Both the position numbers and the translations under genes were made by a program. A stretch of DNA of 64,000 nucleotides from an uncultured Clostridia bacterium (GTDB lineage: Bacteria; Bacillota; Clostridia; Lachnospirales; CAG-274): assembly GCA_944381435.1 (NCBI GenBank), contig CALWLD010000002.1:1-64000 (forward strand), in the 5' to 3' direction. The notes under the pieces are model-generated. The model searched no databases and was not told where the DNA came from. It saw nothing but the letters and a program-made list of their open reading frames with translations. This document shows, in pieces, positions 63,975-64,000 of this stretch. The stretch's first letter is position 1; each line of letters begins with the position of its first letter.

Positions 63975-64000
63975 ATATATTTTTAAAAGTTCTTATAGGT

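Overview
The window is a very AT-rich chromosomal stretch from an anaerobic, probably spore-forming member of the Clostridia, most likely Lachnospirales. This rests on codon use, TTG starts, AGGAGG ribosome binding sites, the gene order Asp23-nusB-xseA-xseB-ispA-dxs-tlyA-nadK-argR-recN, the CspBA-like S8 protease, a DUF6870 gene beside three large serine recombinases, and a DUF5717-like gene beside Hsp70 genes. No species can be named from the sequence alone.

Layout. (1) Positions 1-18997 look like accessory DNA: a C-terminal gene fragment, a two-gene Gabija-type defence module (OLD-family nuclease plus UvrD-like helicase), a frameshifted small serine resolvase, three secreted WG-repeat proteins (the last ending in a C39-like cysteine peptidase domain), a small membrane protein, a sigma-like regulator, a roughly 370-nt structured non-coding region, a DUF6870 gene, and three consecutive large serine recombinases. 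The block stops inside an S8 protease gene: at 18998 reading resumes just before a GTSMAAP catalytic-serine motif, while the 5' part of that gene is nowhere in the window. I infer an integrative element inserted in that gene, with its left end outside the window. The tail of the last recombinase gene occurs twice (17531-17590 and, decayed, 18943-19001), with one cargo gene between, which suggests two stacked insertions. (2) 18998-30306 is core chromosome: asnS, a NUDIX hydrolase, an LRR/stalk surface protein, purH behind a ZTP riboswitch, rpsU-yqeY, a gltD-like oxidoreductase and a PLP aminotransferase. (3) 30460-44161 is one tightly packed same-strand operon: a DUF5717-like protein split over two genes, four Hsp70 homologues (one degenerate, one fused to a von Willebrand A domain), a long coiled-coil protein ending in a GrpE-like head, and a TPR protein. 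(4) 44335-64000 is again core: an NhaC-type antiporter, rplS, an HD protein, a SpoIID-like/peptidoglycan-binding protein, tRNA-Leu(UAG), the nusB-to-recN run, prmA-rsmE, a FliB-like protein and nifS-thiI.

How the parts work together. The recombinases, sigma-like protein and structured RNA form the mobility and control module of the element, with the defence pair and WG-repeat proteins as cargo. The Hsp70 operon supplies the parts of a dedicated chaperone machine (ATPases, a candidate nucleotide exchange factor, TPR and vWA adaptors) but no J-domain protein, which points to a specialised role separate from general DnaK-DnaJ-GrpE. It is the best candidate for an undescribed system. The structured RNA and the interrupted S8 gene come next.
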